Notes: generated from the sequence alone by a model not told the origin. A DNA stretch of 64,000 nt from Winogradskyella aurantiaca (GCF_003362725.1 NZ_QKTV01000009.1:88100-152099); one strand, 5' to 3'. Counted from the stretch's first letter, positions 8,552 through 19,621 are shown. Program-made: numbers and translations.

Positions 8552-9655
8552 ATGAAGTATACGCAAAGAAAAAAAGCCTTGGTTCTTTTAGCAGATGGAA
8601 CCATTTTTTATGGAAAATCAATTGGTATGGAAGGAACATCTTTTGGGGAGGTTTGTTTCAATACGGGGACTACAGGATACCAGGAGATATTTACAGATCC
8701 TTCCTATTATGGACAATTAATGGTGACTACAAATGCGCACATAGGAAACTATGGAGCAGCCAACGATGAAGTAGAATCTGATGATATTAAAATAGCTGGA
8801 TTAATTTGTAGAAACTTTAGTTTCGAATATTCCAGACCTGCTGCCGATGAATCATTGCAGTCCTTTTTTGAAAGACATAATAAGATGGTCATCTCAGATG
8901 TAGACACTAGAGCTTTGGTGAGTTACATTAGAGAAAATGGTGCAATGAACGCCGTTATCTCAACCGAGGTTGATAATATTGAAGGCTTAAAAAAACAATT
9001 AGCAGAAGTCCCATCCATGAATGGATTGGAATTAGCTTCTCAGGTGTCTACAACAGAACCTTATTATTATGGTGAAGAAAGTGCTCAGTATAAAATTGCA
9101 GCCTTAGACATTGGAATTAAAAAGAACATTCTAAGAAACCTCGCTAAGCGTGGAGCTTATATAAAGGTGTTTCCATACAATGCTAAATTTGAAGAGCTAG
9201 AAGCATTTAATCCTGACGGTTACTTTTTATCCAATGGACCTGGTGATCCAGAACCATTGGTAGAGGCACAGGAACTGGCTAAAGAAGTACTAAAACGCGA
9301 TCTACCATTATTTGGAATTTGCCTAGGGCATCAGGTTATAGCCTTAGCAAATGGTATTTCTACTTATAAGATGCACAATGGTCATAGAGGTATCAATCAT
9401 CCGGTAAAGAACCTCTTAAGTGGAAAAGGTGAGATCACTTCACAAAACCATGGTTTCGCCATTAATCGTGACGAAACTGAAGCCAACCCTAATGTAGAAA
9501 TTACACATCTTCATTTAAATGATGACACTGTTGCAGGTATACGAATTAAAGACAAAAACTGTTTTTCAGTTCAATACCACCCTGAGGCAAGCCCTGGGCC
9601 TCATGACTCTATGTACTTGTTTGATCAGTTTATAGAGAATATCAGTAAAAACTAG
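8552..9655 (+). CDS. carA: Carbamoyl-phosphate synthase small (glutaminase) subunit
   Basis: CarA (367 residues) hydrolyses glutamine and passes ammonia to CarB for carbamoyl phosphate, feeding pyrimidine and arginine synthesis. The N-terminal CPSase small domain is followed by a class I glutamine amidotransferase domain. The nucleophile motif GICLGHQ lies at about residues 252-258 and the catalytic His/Glu motif YHPEASPGP near residue 345. The large subunit is not in the window. It lies between the ribosomal operon and eno, closed by its own terminator, so it is probably transcribed alone. pyrE, in the same pathway, lies at 21.3 kb. Confidence 0.97.
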   Translation: MKYTQRKKALVLLADGTIFYGKSIGMEGTSFGEVCFNTGTTGYQEIFTDPSYYGQLMVTTNAHIGNYGAANDEVESDDIKIAGLICRNFSFEYSRPAADESLQSFFERHNKMVISDVDTRALVSYIRENGAMNAVISTEVDNIEGLKKQLAEVPSMNGLELASQVSTTEPYYYGEESAQYKIAALDIGIKKNILRNLAKRGAYIKVFPYNAKFEELEAFNPDGYFLSNGPGDPEPLVEAQELAKEVLKRDLPLFGICLGHQVIALANGISTYKMHNGHRGINHPVKNLLSGKGEITSQNHGFAINRDETEANPNVEITHLHLNDDTVAGIRIKDKNCFSVQYHPEASPGPHDSMYLFDQFIENISKN

Positions 9656-9657
9656 TA

Positions 9658-9697
9658 AAAAAACCGCAACAAAATTTCGATTCTGTTGCGGTTTTTT
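9658..9697 (+). terminator. Intrinsic terminator after carA
   Basis: The arms AAAACCGCAACA and TGTTGCGGTTTT are perfectly complementary around a loop of about 15 bases. The 3' arm runs into six T. It starts a few bases after the carA stop. Confidence 0.88.
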
Positions 9698-9770
9698 CGT
9701 TCCGAAAACATTATCGTAAATATTAATCGTAAATATGATAAATGCTAGTTTTACGAGTTTCATATTTTCG

Positions 9771-9778
9771 TAATTTTG
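9771..9778 (+). promoter_or_regulatory. Bacteroidota -7 promoter box for eno
   Basis: TAATTTTG matches the TAnnTTTG element 29 bases before the eno ATG. No clean TTG was found 17-23 bases upstream, so the -33 part is weak. Confidence 0.5.
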
Positions 9779-9783
9779 AGTGA

Positions 9784-11097
<1,314 letters not shown>

Positions 11098-11118
11098 TGG
11101 ATATTATATCCAAATAAG

Positions 11119-11144
11119 AAGCCCTCTGCTAAGAGGGCTTTTTT
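11119..11144 (+). terminator. Intrinsic terminator after eno
   Basis: AAGCCCTCT at 11119-11127 pairs perfectly with AGAGGGCTT at 11132-11140 around a GCTA tetraloop. A run of six T follows. Confidence 0.93.
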
Positions 11145-11254
11145 AGTTATTGTAATTGAAATAAATATTAACCTCAATTTAAAGAACATTGCGGTATTCA
11201 TATGTTCTAATTGGTTAATTTCGAGGCTTAAATATTCAAACTGAGAATTAGACT

Positions 11255-12796
11255 ATGGCCAATTTCTTATTCGTATGTGCAGAAAATGACGGTATTCCAA
11301 ATTGCAAGGCTGGTGGCATGGGAGATGTTGTTAGAGATGTACCCAGAGTTATTGCAGAAAAGGGAGATACCGTTCATGTTGTCACCCCATCTTATAGCAG
11401 ACTTCATAAGAATGGTAGCGTAATCTCAGAAATTAAAATTAACTATCGTGGTAAGACTACAATTCTTGAATTATATAGAGTGCCGCCCAAAAAGGAGTTT
11501 GAGGGACTGACACACTATGTAATTCATCATGACGATATTGAGTCAGGGAACATAGCCGATATTTATTTTAATGATGAGGATCAGCCATTTTTTACAGATT
11601 CCTGTATGTTTTCTTTATTCTGTACTGCCGTTTCGCAGGCTATTAAGGATGAAGTTTTTGGTATCCTGGACATTGTTCATTTGCATGATTGGCATACCAG
11701 TCTTATTCTCTTTTTAAGGTCATATCATCCTGATTTTGGCCGTCTTAAGAATATAACAATGGTCTATTCTATACATAATCTGGCAATTCAAGGTATTCGT
11801 CCCTTACGGGATAATTATGCGTCTATACAAGCATTCTATCCAGAACTCGAATTAGTGGATGCTGATATCCAGGATCACAGGTATTTGGATTGTATTAATC
11901 TTATGTCTGTTGGAATTAGATTAGCAGATGCTGTTCATACGGTATCTCCATCTTATATGGAGGATATTCAGAAACCAAGTGATTTCCCAAATTTTGTCGG
12001 TGGAGAAGGACTAGAGCGGGATTTAATAGAAGCGAACGGGCAAGGAAGATTATTTGGAATCCTTAATGGTTGTAATTATAAGAACATTAATAAGGCTAAA
12101 AGAGGTGCCTTCTATTCAAATGCTGTTCAGGCCATTTTTAAATGGCTTCAGAAACCTGACAAGGAATACAAGTATGAGTTTCTCATACATACAGGCGAAA
12201 AAATAGCCGATTTAATGAAGGACAAGCCCAACTTTGTTTGTGCCAGTGTCGCCAGGTTAACGGAACAGAAGTTCTACATTTTTAAACAGAATCCTCAAAT
12301 TTTAATTGAGATACTTGATCTATTGAAAGAACGCAATGGAATTTATGTGGTTCTTGGGACAGGTGCTCCGGAATATGAAGAACTACTTCGCAATATCAGT
12401 AGAGAACATAAGAATCTGGTGTTCTTTAATGGCCAGTCAGAGGAGGTAATAGATTCAATTTATACTGAATCAGATTTGTATTTGATGCCAAGTCTATTTG
12501 AACCCTGCGGTATTAGTCAAATGCTGGCAATGCGTAATGGTCAGCCTTGCCTGGTACATGCTACAGGTGGTCTCATAGATACCGTGGAAGATCAAGAAAC
12601 AGGATTTCATTTTAAAGGAAATAACCTAGAAGAAAAGGGTGTTGATTTTATTAATTCATTCACCAAAGTATTGGACTTATTTTTTAATGACCCGAAACAG
12701 TGGAAAAGTGTTAAAAAATCCGCGAAAAAACAACGATTTACTTGGAGTAAATCGGTGGAGGAATACTACAAAAGTCTTTACCTGATTGACTCGTGA
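11255..12796 (+). CDS. Glycogen/starch synthase-like glycosyltransferase (GT5)
   Basis: This protein of 513 residues has the GlgA architecture of two Rossmann domains. The N-terminus has the nucleotide-sugar loop as KAGGMGDVV at about residues 18-26, where classical GlgA has KxGGLGDV. HLHDWHTSL lies near residue 148. The C-terminal domain has YLMPSLFEPCGISQMLAMRNG, the donor-binding signature, and TGGLIDTVED. The family elongates alpha-1,4-glucan from ADP-glucose or UDP-glucose. It is monocistronic between eno and citrate synthase. No branching enzyme, GlgC or GlgP lies nearby. The Met in the KxGGLGD motif and the absence of other glycogen genes make the substrate uncertain. It ends in TGA. 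Confidence 0.85.
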   Translation: MANFLFVCAENDGIPNCKAGGMGDVVRDVPRVIAEKGDTVHVVTPSYSRLHKNGSVISEIKINYRGKTTILELYRVPPKKEFEGLTHYVIHHDDIESGNIADIYFNDEDQPFFTDSCMFSLFCTAVSQAIKDEVFGILDIVHLHDWHTSLILFLRSYHPDFGRLKNITMVYSIHNLAIQGIRPLRDNYASIQAFYPELELVDADIQDHRYLDCINLMSVGIRLADAVHTVSPSYMEDIQKPSDFPNFVGGEGLERDLIEANGQGRLFGILNGCNYKNINKAKRGAFYSNAVQAIFKWLQKPDKEYKYEFLIHTGEKIADLMKDKPNFVCASVARLTEQKFYIFKQNPQILIEILDLLKERNGIYVVLGTGAPEYEELLRNISREHKNLVFFNGQSEEVIDSIYTESDLYLMPSLFEPCGISQMLAMRNGQPCLVHATGGLIDTVEDQETGFHFKGNNLEEKGVDFINSFTKVLDLFFNDPKQWKSVKKSAKKQRFTWSKSVEEYYKSLYLIDS

Positions 12797-12958
12797 TACA
12801 AAGAGATGACATCAGTAAGAAAATACGTGTTAAAATTCCGTTCATTCTAATAGAATAGCTATTTCAATTTACCAAATCCATGTTAATTCTACTTTCGAAA
12901 TCGTTATAGTTTTCGTAAATTCGCGTACCTTTTTTAGAATCAAAAAATCAATTATTAA

Positions 12959-14245
12959 ATGTCAGACAAAGCTATAGTAGAAATCGATGGAAATAAGCAT
13001 GAATTGCCTCTTATCAAAGGAACTGAAAATGAGGTTGCAATTGATATTAAGGCGCTGAGATCGTCTACTGGAGGTGCCATTACTATTGATCCTGGATATA
13101 AAAATACGGGTAGTTGTGAGAGTGCAATTACATTCTTAGATGGTGAAAAGGGTATTTTAAGGTATCGCGGTTATTCAATAGAGGAACTCGCTGAAAAGGC
13201 AAGCTTTCTAGAAGTGGCTTATCTTTTGATTTTTGGAGAATTACCAACTGGTGAAGAACTGGACAAGTTCTATACAGATATTAAGTCACATGCTGTTGTT
13301 GATGAGGATGTTAAAAAAATCATTGATGCTTTTCCAAAGGCGGCCCATCCAATGGGAGTATTATCGTCATTGACCAGTGCTTTAACTGCATTTAATCCAT
13401 CTACTGTTGACGTTCGTAATAATGATGAGATGTATAATGCCATAGTTAAAATTCTCGGTAAGTTTCCTGTACTAGTGGCATGGACCATGCGAAAAAAGCA
13501 AGGGCTTCCACTAATTTATGGAGATGACAATCTAAGCTATGTTGAGAACGTGCTTAAAATGATGTTTAAGAGTCCTAATAGCGAATACGAACAAAACCCA
13601 GTTTTGATAGATGCTTTAAACAAACTGTTAATCCTTCATGCTGACCATGAGCAAAATTGTTCGGCGTCAACAGTAAGAATCACAGGTTCATCACATGCAG
13701 GTTTATTTGTTTCCCTTTCAGCTGGAATTTCGGCACTTTGGGGTCCATTGCATGGAGGAGCTAATCAAGCCGTATTAGAAATGCTTGAAGCTATTAAGGA
13801 AGATGGTGGTGACACTAAGAAGTATATGGCAAAAGCAAAGGATAAAGAAGATCCGTTTAGATTGATGGGCTTTGGACATAGAGTTTATAAAAATTTCGAT
13901 CCAAGAGCTAGAATTATAAAAAAGGCGGCGGATGAAGTTTTAGGTGATCTTGGGATTGAGGATCCAATTTTAGATGTTGCCAAAGGGCTAGAGAAAGAGG
14001 CTTTAGAAGATCAGTATTTTGTGGACAGAAAGCTCTATCCAAATGTTGACTTTTATTCTGGTATCATCTATAGAGCTATGGGGATACCAGTTGAAATGTT
14101 CACCGTTATGTTTGCATTAGGGCGTTTACCAGGATGGATAGCCCAGTGGAGAGAAATGCGACTAAGAAAAGAACCAATTGGTCGTCCAAGGCAATTATAT
14201 GTTGGTGAAACATATAGACCATTTAAATCACTTAGCGAAAGATAA
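12959..14245 (+). CDS. gltA: Citrate synthase
   Basis: This is a 428-residue type II (large, Gram-negative) citrate synthase that condenses oxaloacetate and acetyl-CoA in the TCA cycle. It has an N-terminal beta-rich extension of about 50 residues, YRGYSIEELAEKA, then HADHEQNCSASTVR, the signature GPLHGGANQAVLEML and GFGHRVYKNFDPRA with catalytic His. It is followed by a terminator 5 bases after its stop, with the DDAH-like gene only 14 bases beyond that. A near-consensus box TAAATTCG lies upstream. Confidence 0.97.
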   Translation: MSDKAIVEIDGNKHELPLIKGTENEVAIDIKALRSSTGGAITIDPGYKNTGSCESAITFLDGEKGILRYRGYSIEELAEKASFLEVAYLLIFGELPTGEELDKFYTDIKSHAVVDEDVKKIIDAFPKAAHPMGVLSSLTSALTAFNPSTVDVRNNDEMYNAIVKILGKFPVLVAWTMRKKQGLPLIYGDDNLSYVENVLKMMFKSPNSEYEQNPVLIDALNKLLILHADHEQNCSASTVRITGSSHAGLFVSLSAGISALWGPLHGGANQAVLEMLEAIKEDGGDTKKYMAKAKDKEDPFRLMGFGHRVYKNFDPRARIIKKAADEVLGDLGIEDPILDVAKGLEKEALEDQYFVDRKLYPNVDFYSGIIYRAMGIPVEMFTVMFALGRLPGWIAQWREMRLRKEPIGRPRQLYVGETYRPFKSLSER

Positions 14246-14250
14246 TCAGC

Positions 14251-14279
14251 AAAGCTTCATCATACCAATGAAGCTTTTT
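14251..14279 (+). terminator. Intrinsic terminator between gltA and the DDAH-like gene
   Basis: AAAGCTTCAT at 14251-14260 pairs perfectly with ATGAAGCTTT at 14268-14277 around a seven-base loop, followed by T. The next gene starts at 14291 in the same direction. Confidence 0.85.
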
Positions 14280-14290
14280 CTATTTATTTC

Positions 14291-15202
14291 ATGGAATTAA
14301 ATATTACAAATGAAACATCGCGTTTAAGAGCGGTAATTCTTGGTACAGCTAAGAGTAATGGACCTACACCTAGTGTAGAGGAATGTTACGATCCAAAAAG
14401 TCGGGAGCACGTCATTGCGGGAACTTACCCAAAAGAGAACGATATGATTCTGGAAATGGAAGGAGTAGCTGAAGTGTTGAAAAAATACGATGTTACCGTT
14501 TACAGACCCGAAGTTCTGGAGAATTACAATCAGATTTTTGCAAGAGATATTTCATTTGTAATTGACAACAAGATTATTATTGCTAATATTTTGCCAGACC
14601 GCAAACGAGAGGTCGAGGCCACAGAATATGTCTGGATAAATGTCGATAAAGCCAATCGTATTATTCTACCCGACGAGTGTCACGTAGAGGGTGGTGATGT
14701 GATGCCATGGAATGATTATATTTTTATAGGAACATATTCGGGATCTGATTATTCATCATATATCACGGCCCGCACTAATATGGCGGCAGTGGCGGCGATT
14801 CGGGAGCTTTTTCCTAATAAGATTGTCAAGTCTTTTGAACTACGCAAGCATAATACCAATCCCAAGGAAAATGCCCTACACCTGGATTGTTGTTTTCAAC
14901 CTGTTGGAAAAGATAAAGCCATCCTTCATAAGAATGGATTTCTTGTAGAAGAGGAATATCAATGGCTGGTGAATTTCTTTGGAAAGGAAAATATATTTGA
15001 AATCACAAAGGACGAAATGTACGATATGTACAGTAATGTATTTTCAATTTCAGAAGACGTGGTTATTTCTGAAAGAAATTTTACCAGGTTAAATAATTGG
15101 TTAAGAGATTGTTCTATAAAGGTAGAAGAAGTTAAGTATTCTGAAATTGCAAAACAAGAAGGGCTTTTAAGGTGCTCGACTATGCCCTTGATTAGGGATT
15201 AA
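14291..15202 (+). CDS. Dimethylarginine dimethylaminohydrolase / amidinotransferase-family protein
   Basis: The 303 residues form the five-bladed guanidino-group-modifying fold. Visible active-site elements are FARDISFVID at about residues 85-94, the acidic/His segment HVEGGDVMPW, HLDCCFQP with the catalytic His, and a C-terminal nucleophile Cys295 in LLRCSTMPLIRD. Family members hydrolyse arginine derivatives or transfer amidino groups; the exact substrate cannot be read from the sequence. It sits directly behind citrate synthase, separated by a terminator. It is convergent with the acyl-CoA-binding protein gene three bases away. A second enzyme of the superfamily (CtlX) lies at 24.4 kb. Confidence 0.85.
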   Translation: MELNITNETSRLRAVILGTAKSNGPTPSVEECYDPKSREHVIAGTYPKENDMILEMEGVAEVLKKYDVTVYRPEVLENYNQIFARDISFVIDNKIIIANILPDRKREVEATEYVWINVDKANRIILPDECHVEGGDVMPWNDYIFIGTYSGSDYSSYITARTNMAAVAAIRELFPNKIVKSFELRKHNTNPKENALHLDCCFQPVGKDKAILHKNGFLVEEEYQWLVNFFGKENIFEITKDEMYDMYSNVFSISEDVVISERNFTRLNNWLRDCSIKVEEVKYSEIAKQEGLLRCSTMPLIRD

Positions 15203-15205
15203 AAT

Positions 15206-15472
15206 TTACTCCCGATACAAAAAATAATTTCTCACTAATTCTATATATTCTCGCTTAGCATCTTCAGGAGTGATATCCTGGGTTTGAAATAAGGCATTGG
15301 TCTTAAAGGCATTAATAATCGCTTTTTTACTGCTAGGACGCCCATAATCATTGGTGGCCTTCTTATAATAAGCATAAAGACGTAGCAAGAAATCAGCAGG
15401 AAATGGATCCATATGAGCATTCACTTGCTCAACAGCTTTATGAAACTCCTTATCTAATTCTTCGGGACTCAT
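15206..15472 (-). CDS. Acyl-CoA-binding protein
   Basis: This 88-residue all-helical protein matches the ACBP family, which binds long-chain acyl-CoA in the cytoplasm. Visible features are the N-terminal LDKEFHKAVEQV, the ligand motif LLRLYAYYKKAT at about residues 30-41, where the family has LYxxYKQAT, and the C-terminal helix AKREYIELVRNY. Its start overlaps the psd stop by four bases (ATGA), so the two are translationally coupled. Placement with psd and cdsA suggests it serves phospholipid synthesis (inferred). Confidence 0.9.
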   Translation of the reverse strand: MSPEELDKEFHKAVEQVNAHMDPFPADFLLRLYAYYKKATNDYGRPSSKKAIINAFKTNALFQTQDITPEDAKREYIELVRNYFLYRE

Positions 15473-16122
15473 TTTATTTGGGCAATAATACTCTCGCCAC
15501 CCCTAACTTTATCATTAAGTGAGACCTTAATATCCGCATCAAGGGGAAGAAAGACGTCAACTCTTGAACCAAATTTAATAAATCCTGAGTCAGCTCCTTG
15601 CAAGACTCTTAAGTCCTTCTGCGCATAATTTACAATGCGTTTAGCTAAAGCACCTGCGATTTGACGGTATAAAATTTCACCAATTGTTGCATTCTTTACA
15701 ACCACCGTGGTACGTTCATTTTCTTCGCTGGCCTTGGGATGCCAAGCAACTAGGTATTTGCCAGGATGGTACTTACTAAAAGTAACCTCACCAGAATTTG
15801 GGTATCTGGTGACATGAACGTTTAAAGGAGACATAAATATGGAAACCTGAATGCGTTTATCGTTAAAATATTCGTTTTCCATAACCTCTTCAATAACTAC
15901 CACCTTTCCATCCACTGGAGATGTTATGGTATTATCGTCAAGGTTTGTATAACGCTTCGGATTTCTAAAAAATTGTAGAATTAGAATAAATAAAGCCAAT
16001 ATAACTAGCATGAGAGTCATTCTCAGCCATTCAATGGTTATAAAATAATCAATTGTAAAAAACGAGAGTACTACAATTACTAATGAAATAAAAATGATGC
16101 TTTGCCCTTCCTTATGAAACAT
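15469..16122 (-). CDS. psd: Phosphatidylserine decarboxylase proenzyme
   Basis: Converts phosphatidylserine to phosphatidylethanolamine at the inner membrane. The protein has two N-terminal membrane segments (about residues 10-50), the core TSPVDGKVVVIEEV, the HVTRYPNSGEV segment and the self-cleavage region FIKFGSRVDVFLP, where the Ser of GS becomes the pyruvoyl group. An upstream ATG at 16164 would overlap cdsA by 53 bases. The internal ATG at 16122 (MFHKEGQSIIF) gives 217 residues, the usual length of this short-form family, and an 11-base overlap with cdsA, so I prefer it. It is coupled to cdsA upstream and to the acyl-CoA-binding protein downstream. Confidence 0.93.
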   Translation of the reverse strand: MFHKEGQSIIFISLVIVVLSFFTIDYFITIEWLRMTLMLVILALFILILQFFRNPKRYTNLDDNTITSPVDGKVVVIEEVMENEYFNDKRIQVSIFMSPLNVHVTRYPNSGEVTFSKYHPGKYLVAWHPKASEENERTTVVVKNATIGEILYRQIAGALAKRIVNYAQKDLRVLQGADSGFIKFGSRVDVFLPLDADIKVSLNDKVRGGESIIAQIK

Positions 16123-16933
16123 AATTGATGATTCTGAGAAATAAGTAAATAAATGGTGCCGCAAAGATAATACTATCTAAGCGATCAAGTATACCTCCAT
16201 GCCCAGGCATAATAACGCCACTGTCCTTAACCTGAGCTTGGCGTTTGAATTTGGACTCAATTAAATCTCCTAAGGTGCCTAAAACACTTACAATAATTGA
16301 TAGTATTAACCAGTTAGAAAATTCGAGTGTATCAGTGAATTTTGCAATAAAATAGCTGGCAATCCCTGAAAAAAATAGCCCACCAAGAAATCCTTCAACG
16401 GTTTTCTTAGGCGAAATACGTGGAAAGAGTTTCTGTTTACCAAAGTTTTTACCCACTAAATAGGCGAAACTGTCATTAACCCAAACTAAAATAAAGCTAC
16501 CAAGAAGTAAAAACGGAGTAAAATTGTTCTGGTAGTTAGCGATCATCAACATAAAGACAAATCCTGACGTTAGATAAAAGGTAATGGTTAAATACCGCTT
16601 TGATTCAAAAAGAGGAATTACTTTTTCAGATAGTAAATCCTTAATAAGTATCAGATTCACAAAAATGGTTGTAACCAGATAAATCTGTAAGGCGTCAGAG
16701 CTACCTTTTTGATAGTCTGTATAAAGCATCCAATAACCAAAGCTTATATATATCAAGAGAAATATGATATAGGCAATTTTAGACCTTAATTCTATTAATT
16801 TGATATATTCAGCTGTTGCCATAAGGCCAAATACCATTAAAATCAAAAACAGGGATAATCGTGTATACAGCGATAAAACTAAAAGCGATACATACAGAGC
16901 TCCGGATATAGCTCTAGTTGCAAGTTCTTTCAT
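16112..16933 (-). CDS. cdsA: Phosphatidate cytidylyltransferase
   Basis: Makes CDP-diacylglycerol from phosphatidic acid and CTP in the inner membrane. The 273 residues form several membrane segments. The C-terminal family signature reads SKFKRQAQVKDSGVIMPGHGG, ILDRLDSIIFAAP, with conserved Asp residues for metal binding. NDSFAYLVGKNFGKQKLFPRISPKKTVEG precedes it. It follows the LUD gene without a gap and overlaps psd, which forms the next enzymes of phosphatidylethanolamine synthesis. Confidence 0.96.
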   Translation of the reverse strand: MKELATRAISGALYVSLLVLSLYTRLSLFLILMVFGLMATAEYIKLIELRSKIAYIIFLLIYISFGYWMLYTDYQKGSSDALQIYLVTTIFVNLILIKDLLSEKVIPLFESKRYLTITFYLTSGFVFMLMIANYQNNFTPFLLLGSFILVWVNDSFAYLVGKNFGKQKLFPRISPKKTVEGFLGGLFFSGIASYFIAKFTDTLEFSNWLILSIIVSVLGTLGDLIESKFKRQAQVKDSGVIMPGHGGILDRLDSIIFAAPFIYLFLRIINYVS

Positions 16934-17542
16934 TTAAAGGTCTTCAAGTAGAAGTAGGTAAAGATTTTTGGAACTGCTGCCATAAGTCATAAAGTCTTTA
17001 TCCTCAACAGTCTTAAAGTGTTTTATCGTTGTGATATTGGTGGGGATTTTAGATTTGTTCTTTTCCTTTATGCCTTTTAATCCTTCGCCAATAGTCTCTA
17101 CAAACTGACTGGTTGTGGCAAAAATGATAAAATTCGATGGCAATTCTTTTAACTTCTTCTCCGCTATTTGGTTGGAAGAAATGAGTAAGGAGCCATCATC
17201 TGAAATTAAATACTCACAAGTAGAAAAGAAAAAGGTTGCTTCAGAAGGATTTTTACTGGTTTTTAACTGGAAGCCCTCAAATTTACGCTCCAAACGATCA
17301 TCTAAGATTAAGGCTGTTTTGTCTGACCAGTTATTTTCACTGAGTATATTCTGTAGGCTTTCGTTGATCTCTTGCAAATTTTCACAATAGAGAAATTTGC
17401 CACCATTAGCATTGAAATTAATTGTAAATCTCTCGTCTGCAGGCAACTTCACTTCAGGCATGTATTTGCCCCGTTCGTGATTTGGAATTTGCTCCTCGGT
17501 TTTTTCTGATTTTCTTCCGAAAAGCCTTTTAAATATACTCAT
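16934..17542 (-). CDS. LUD (LutC-like) domain protein
   Basis: This protein of 202 residues matches the LUD-domain family of Bacteroidota, which sits between ftsH and cdsA in many flavobacteria. Family cues are the short basic N-terminus (MSIFKRLFGRKSEK), the region EATFFFSTCEYLISDDGSLLISSNQ at about residues 101-125, and SNFIIFATTSQFVETIGEGLKGI. LUD proteins are linked to lactate utilisation in other phyla, but no LutA/LutB partners are present and its role here is unknown. It is probably the first gene of the LUD-cdsA-psd-ACBP unit, with a TAnnTTTG box 42 bases upstream. Confidence 0.7.
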   Translation of the reverse strand: MSIFKRLFGRKSEKTEEQIPNHERGKYMPEVKLPADERFTINFNANGGKFLYCENLQEINESLQNILSENNWSDKTALILDDRLERKFEGFQLKTSKNPSEATFFFSTCEYLISDDGSLLISSNQIAEKKLKELPSNFIIFATTSQFVETIGEGLKGIKEKNKSKIPTNITTIKHFKTVEDKDFMTYGSSSKNLYLLLLEDL

Positions 17543-17583
17543 TTAACTACCTAGCTATTACTGTCAATTAAAAGGAATATTTC

Positions 17584-17591
17584 CAAAGATA
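17584..17591 (-). promoter_or_regulatory. -7 box for the LUD-cdsA-psd-ACBP operon
   Basis: On the minus strand these bases read TATCTTTG, matching TAnnTTTG. The box lies 42 bases before the LUD start, in the gap after ftsH. Confidence 0.5.
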
Positions 17592-17647
17592 ACAAAACTA
17601 CCTACAACGCCTAGTTGTAAGGCTTTTTTTCGACAAAAAGAGAGGTT

Positions 17648-19621
17648 TTACTCTTCTTCATCAGCAGCACTGAGCGCAGGAGATTCACTGTCAATTTGAA
17701 GCGTTTCTGCTTTCTCAAATTTTCGCTTCCCAAAGATCTTCTCCAAATTGTCTTTAAAAATCACTTCTTTTTCAAGAAGTACTTCAGCCAGTTGTGTCAA
17801 TTTATCTTTGTTTGCTTCGAGAATTTTAATAGCACGCTGATACTGTTCTTCAATAATTGCTGATATTTCTTTATCAATCAATTCGGCAGTTTGCTCACTA
17901 TATGGTTTGGTAAACCCATACTCAGATTGACCTGATGAATCATAATAAGTGAGATTACCAACTTGATCACTAAGGCCGTAAATCGTCACCATTGCTCTTG
18001 CTTGCTTTGTCACTTTTTCAAGATCACTCAAAGCGCCGGTTGAAATCTTATCGAAGATTACTTTTTCTGCAGCACGGCCTCCGAGGGCAGCACACATTTC
18101 ATCAAGCATTTGCTCAGGTCTAACGATTAATCGTTCCTCTGGTAAGTACCAGGCAGCACCGAGGGAACGGCCTCTTGGAACAATCGTCACTTTTACTAAA
18201 GGAGCGGCATGTTCAAGCATCCAGCTAATGGTGGCGTGTCCAGCCTCATGAAAAGCAACAGCACGTTTCTCCTCTGGGGTAATGATTTTATTTTTCTTTT
18301 CTAGACCACCTACAATACGATCTACCGCATCAAGGAAATCTTGTTTATTTACCGATTTTTTTCCTTTTCTAGCTGCAATCAGTGCGGCTTCATTACAGAC
18401 GTTGGCAATATCAGCACCAGAAAATCCTGGTGTTTGCTTTGCTAAAAATTCAATATCGAGTGAGTCATCTTTTTTAAGTGGTCTTAGATGTACTTCAAAT
18501 ATCTCTTTACGCTCTCTCACATCTGGAAGATCAACATAAATTTGACGGTCAAATCTTCCCGCTCGCATTAACGCCCCATCAAGAACATCAGCTCTGTTTG
18601 TAGCTGCCAAGACAATCACATTAGTATTGGTGCCAAAACCATCCATTTCGGTCAGTAATTGATTGAGCGTGTTTTCGCGTTCGTCATTAGAACCTGAGAA
18701 ATTAGCCTTACCTCGTGCACGGCCAATAGCATCTATTTCATCAATAAATATGATAGAAGGAGATTTTTCTTTGGCTTGTTTAAATAGGTCTCTTACTCGT
18801 GATGCTCCAACACCAACAAACATTTCAACAAAATCTGATCCAGATAATGAGAAGAATGGAACTTTGGCCTCGCCAGCTACGGCTTTCGCTAAAAGGGTTT
18901 TACCTGTTCCTGGAGGGCCTACTAATAATGCACCCTTTGGAATTTTACCTCCCAAAGAGGTATATTTTTCTGGAAACTTTAAAAAGTCTACAATTTCCTG
19001 AACTTCTTCTTTAGCACCTTCAAGTCCTGCCACATCCTTAAACGATGTTTTAGTATCTGTCTTCTCATCAAAGAGTTTGGCTTTAGATTTTCCTATATTA
19101 AAAATCTGGCCTCCAGCGCCACCGCTGCCCCCTGCTGACATACGTCTCATTATAAAGATCCATACACCAATGATGAGAATAAAGGGCAACAAGGAGATAA
19201 GGAATTCTCCCCAGGCGTTACTCTCAGTCTTAAAAGCTATGGGAACGTTTAAGTTGTTTTCCTGATTTATTTTATTAATCTCTTCCTGGAAAAGTTTCAA
19301 ATCACCAAACTCAAAACGGTAATTAGGAACTGGTCCTACTGATGGAAACATCCCACCTGGTCTGGTTTTTTTGTGAATTTCTTTTTGGGAGGCTTCGGTG
19401 GTTAAATACACCCGTGCTTCACGATTGTTTACGATTTCAACATTCTTGACGTCACCATCTTTAAGAAAGGAGAAAAAGTCTGCAGGGGTAGTTTCGTTAC
19501 CATTTTGTCCTCCAAATCCTCCTGAAAATATTTGAATACCAAAGAAAACAGCAAGGATAATTGCGTATATCCAATAGGGACTGAACTTCGGTTTTTTATT
19601 AGAATTTTTAGTATTTGCCAT
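17648..19621 (-). CDS. ftsH: ATP-dependent zinc metalloprotease FtsH
   Basis: This is the membrane-anchored AAA+ protease that degrades misassembled membrane proteins and some cytosolic regulators. In order the 657 residues hold a membrane segment (about 16-34), a periplasmic domain, a second membrane segment (about 138-157), Walker A GPPGTGKT (235-242), Walker B IIFIDEID (290-297), the second region of homology, and the zinc site HEAGH (458-462). The C-terminus is acidic. It lies directly after rsfS with a 20-base gap and is probably co-transcribed with it. Confidence 0.98.
   Translation of the reverse strand: MANTKNSNKKPKFSPYWIYAIILAVFFGIQIFSGGFGGQNGNETTPADFFSFLKDGDVKNVEIVNNREARVYLTTEASQKEIHKKTRPGGMFPSVGPVPNYRFEFGDLKLFQEEINKINQENNLNVPIAFKTESNAWGEFLISLLPFILIIGVWIFIMRRMSAGGSGGAGGQIFNIGKSKAKLFDEKTDTKTSFKDVAGLEGAKEEVQEIVDFLKFPEKYTSLGGKIPKGALLVGPPGTGKTLLAKAVAGEAKVPFFSLSGSDFVEMFVGVGASRVRDLFKQAKEKSPSIIFIDEIDAIGRARGKANFSGSNDERENTLNQLLTEMDGFGTNTNVIVLAATNRADVLDGALMRAGRFDRQIYVDLPDVRERKEIFEVHLRPLKKDDSLDIEFLAKQTPGFSGADIANVCNEAALIAARKGKKSVNKQDFLDAVDRIVGGLEKKNKIITPEEKRAVAFHEAGHATISWMLEHAAPLVKVTIVPRGRSLGAAWYLPEERLIVRPEQMLDEMCAALGGRAAEKVIFDKISTGALSDLEKVTKQARAMVTIYGLSDQVGNLTYYDSSGQSEYGFTKPYSEQTAELIDKEISAIIEEQYQRAIKILEANKDKLTQLAEVLLEKEVIFKDNLEKIFGKRKFEKAETLQIDSESPALSAADEEE

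Noticed and set aside
16122..16164. Longer psd start at 16164
   Set aside because: It overlaps cdsA by 53 bases. The ATG at 16122 gives the usual family length and a typical short overlap.
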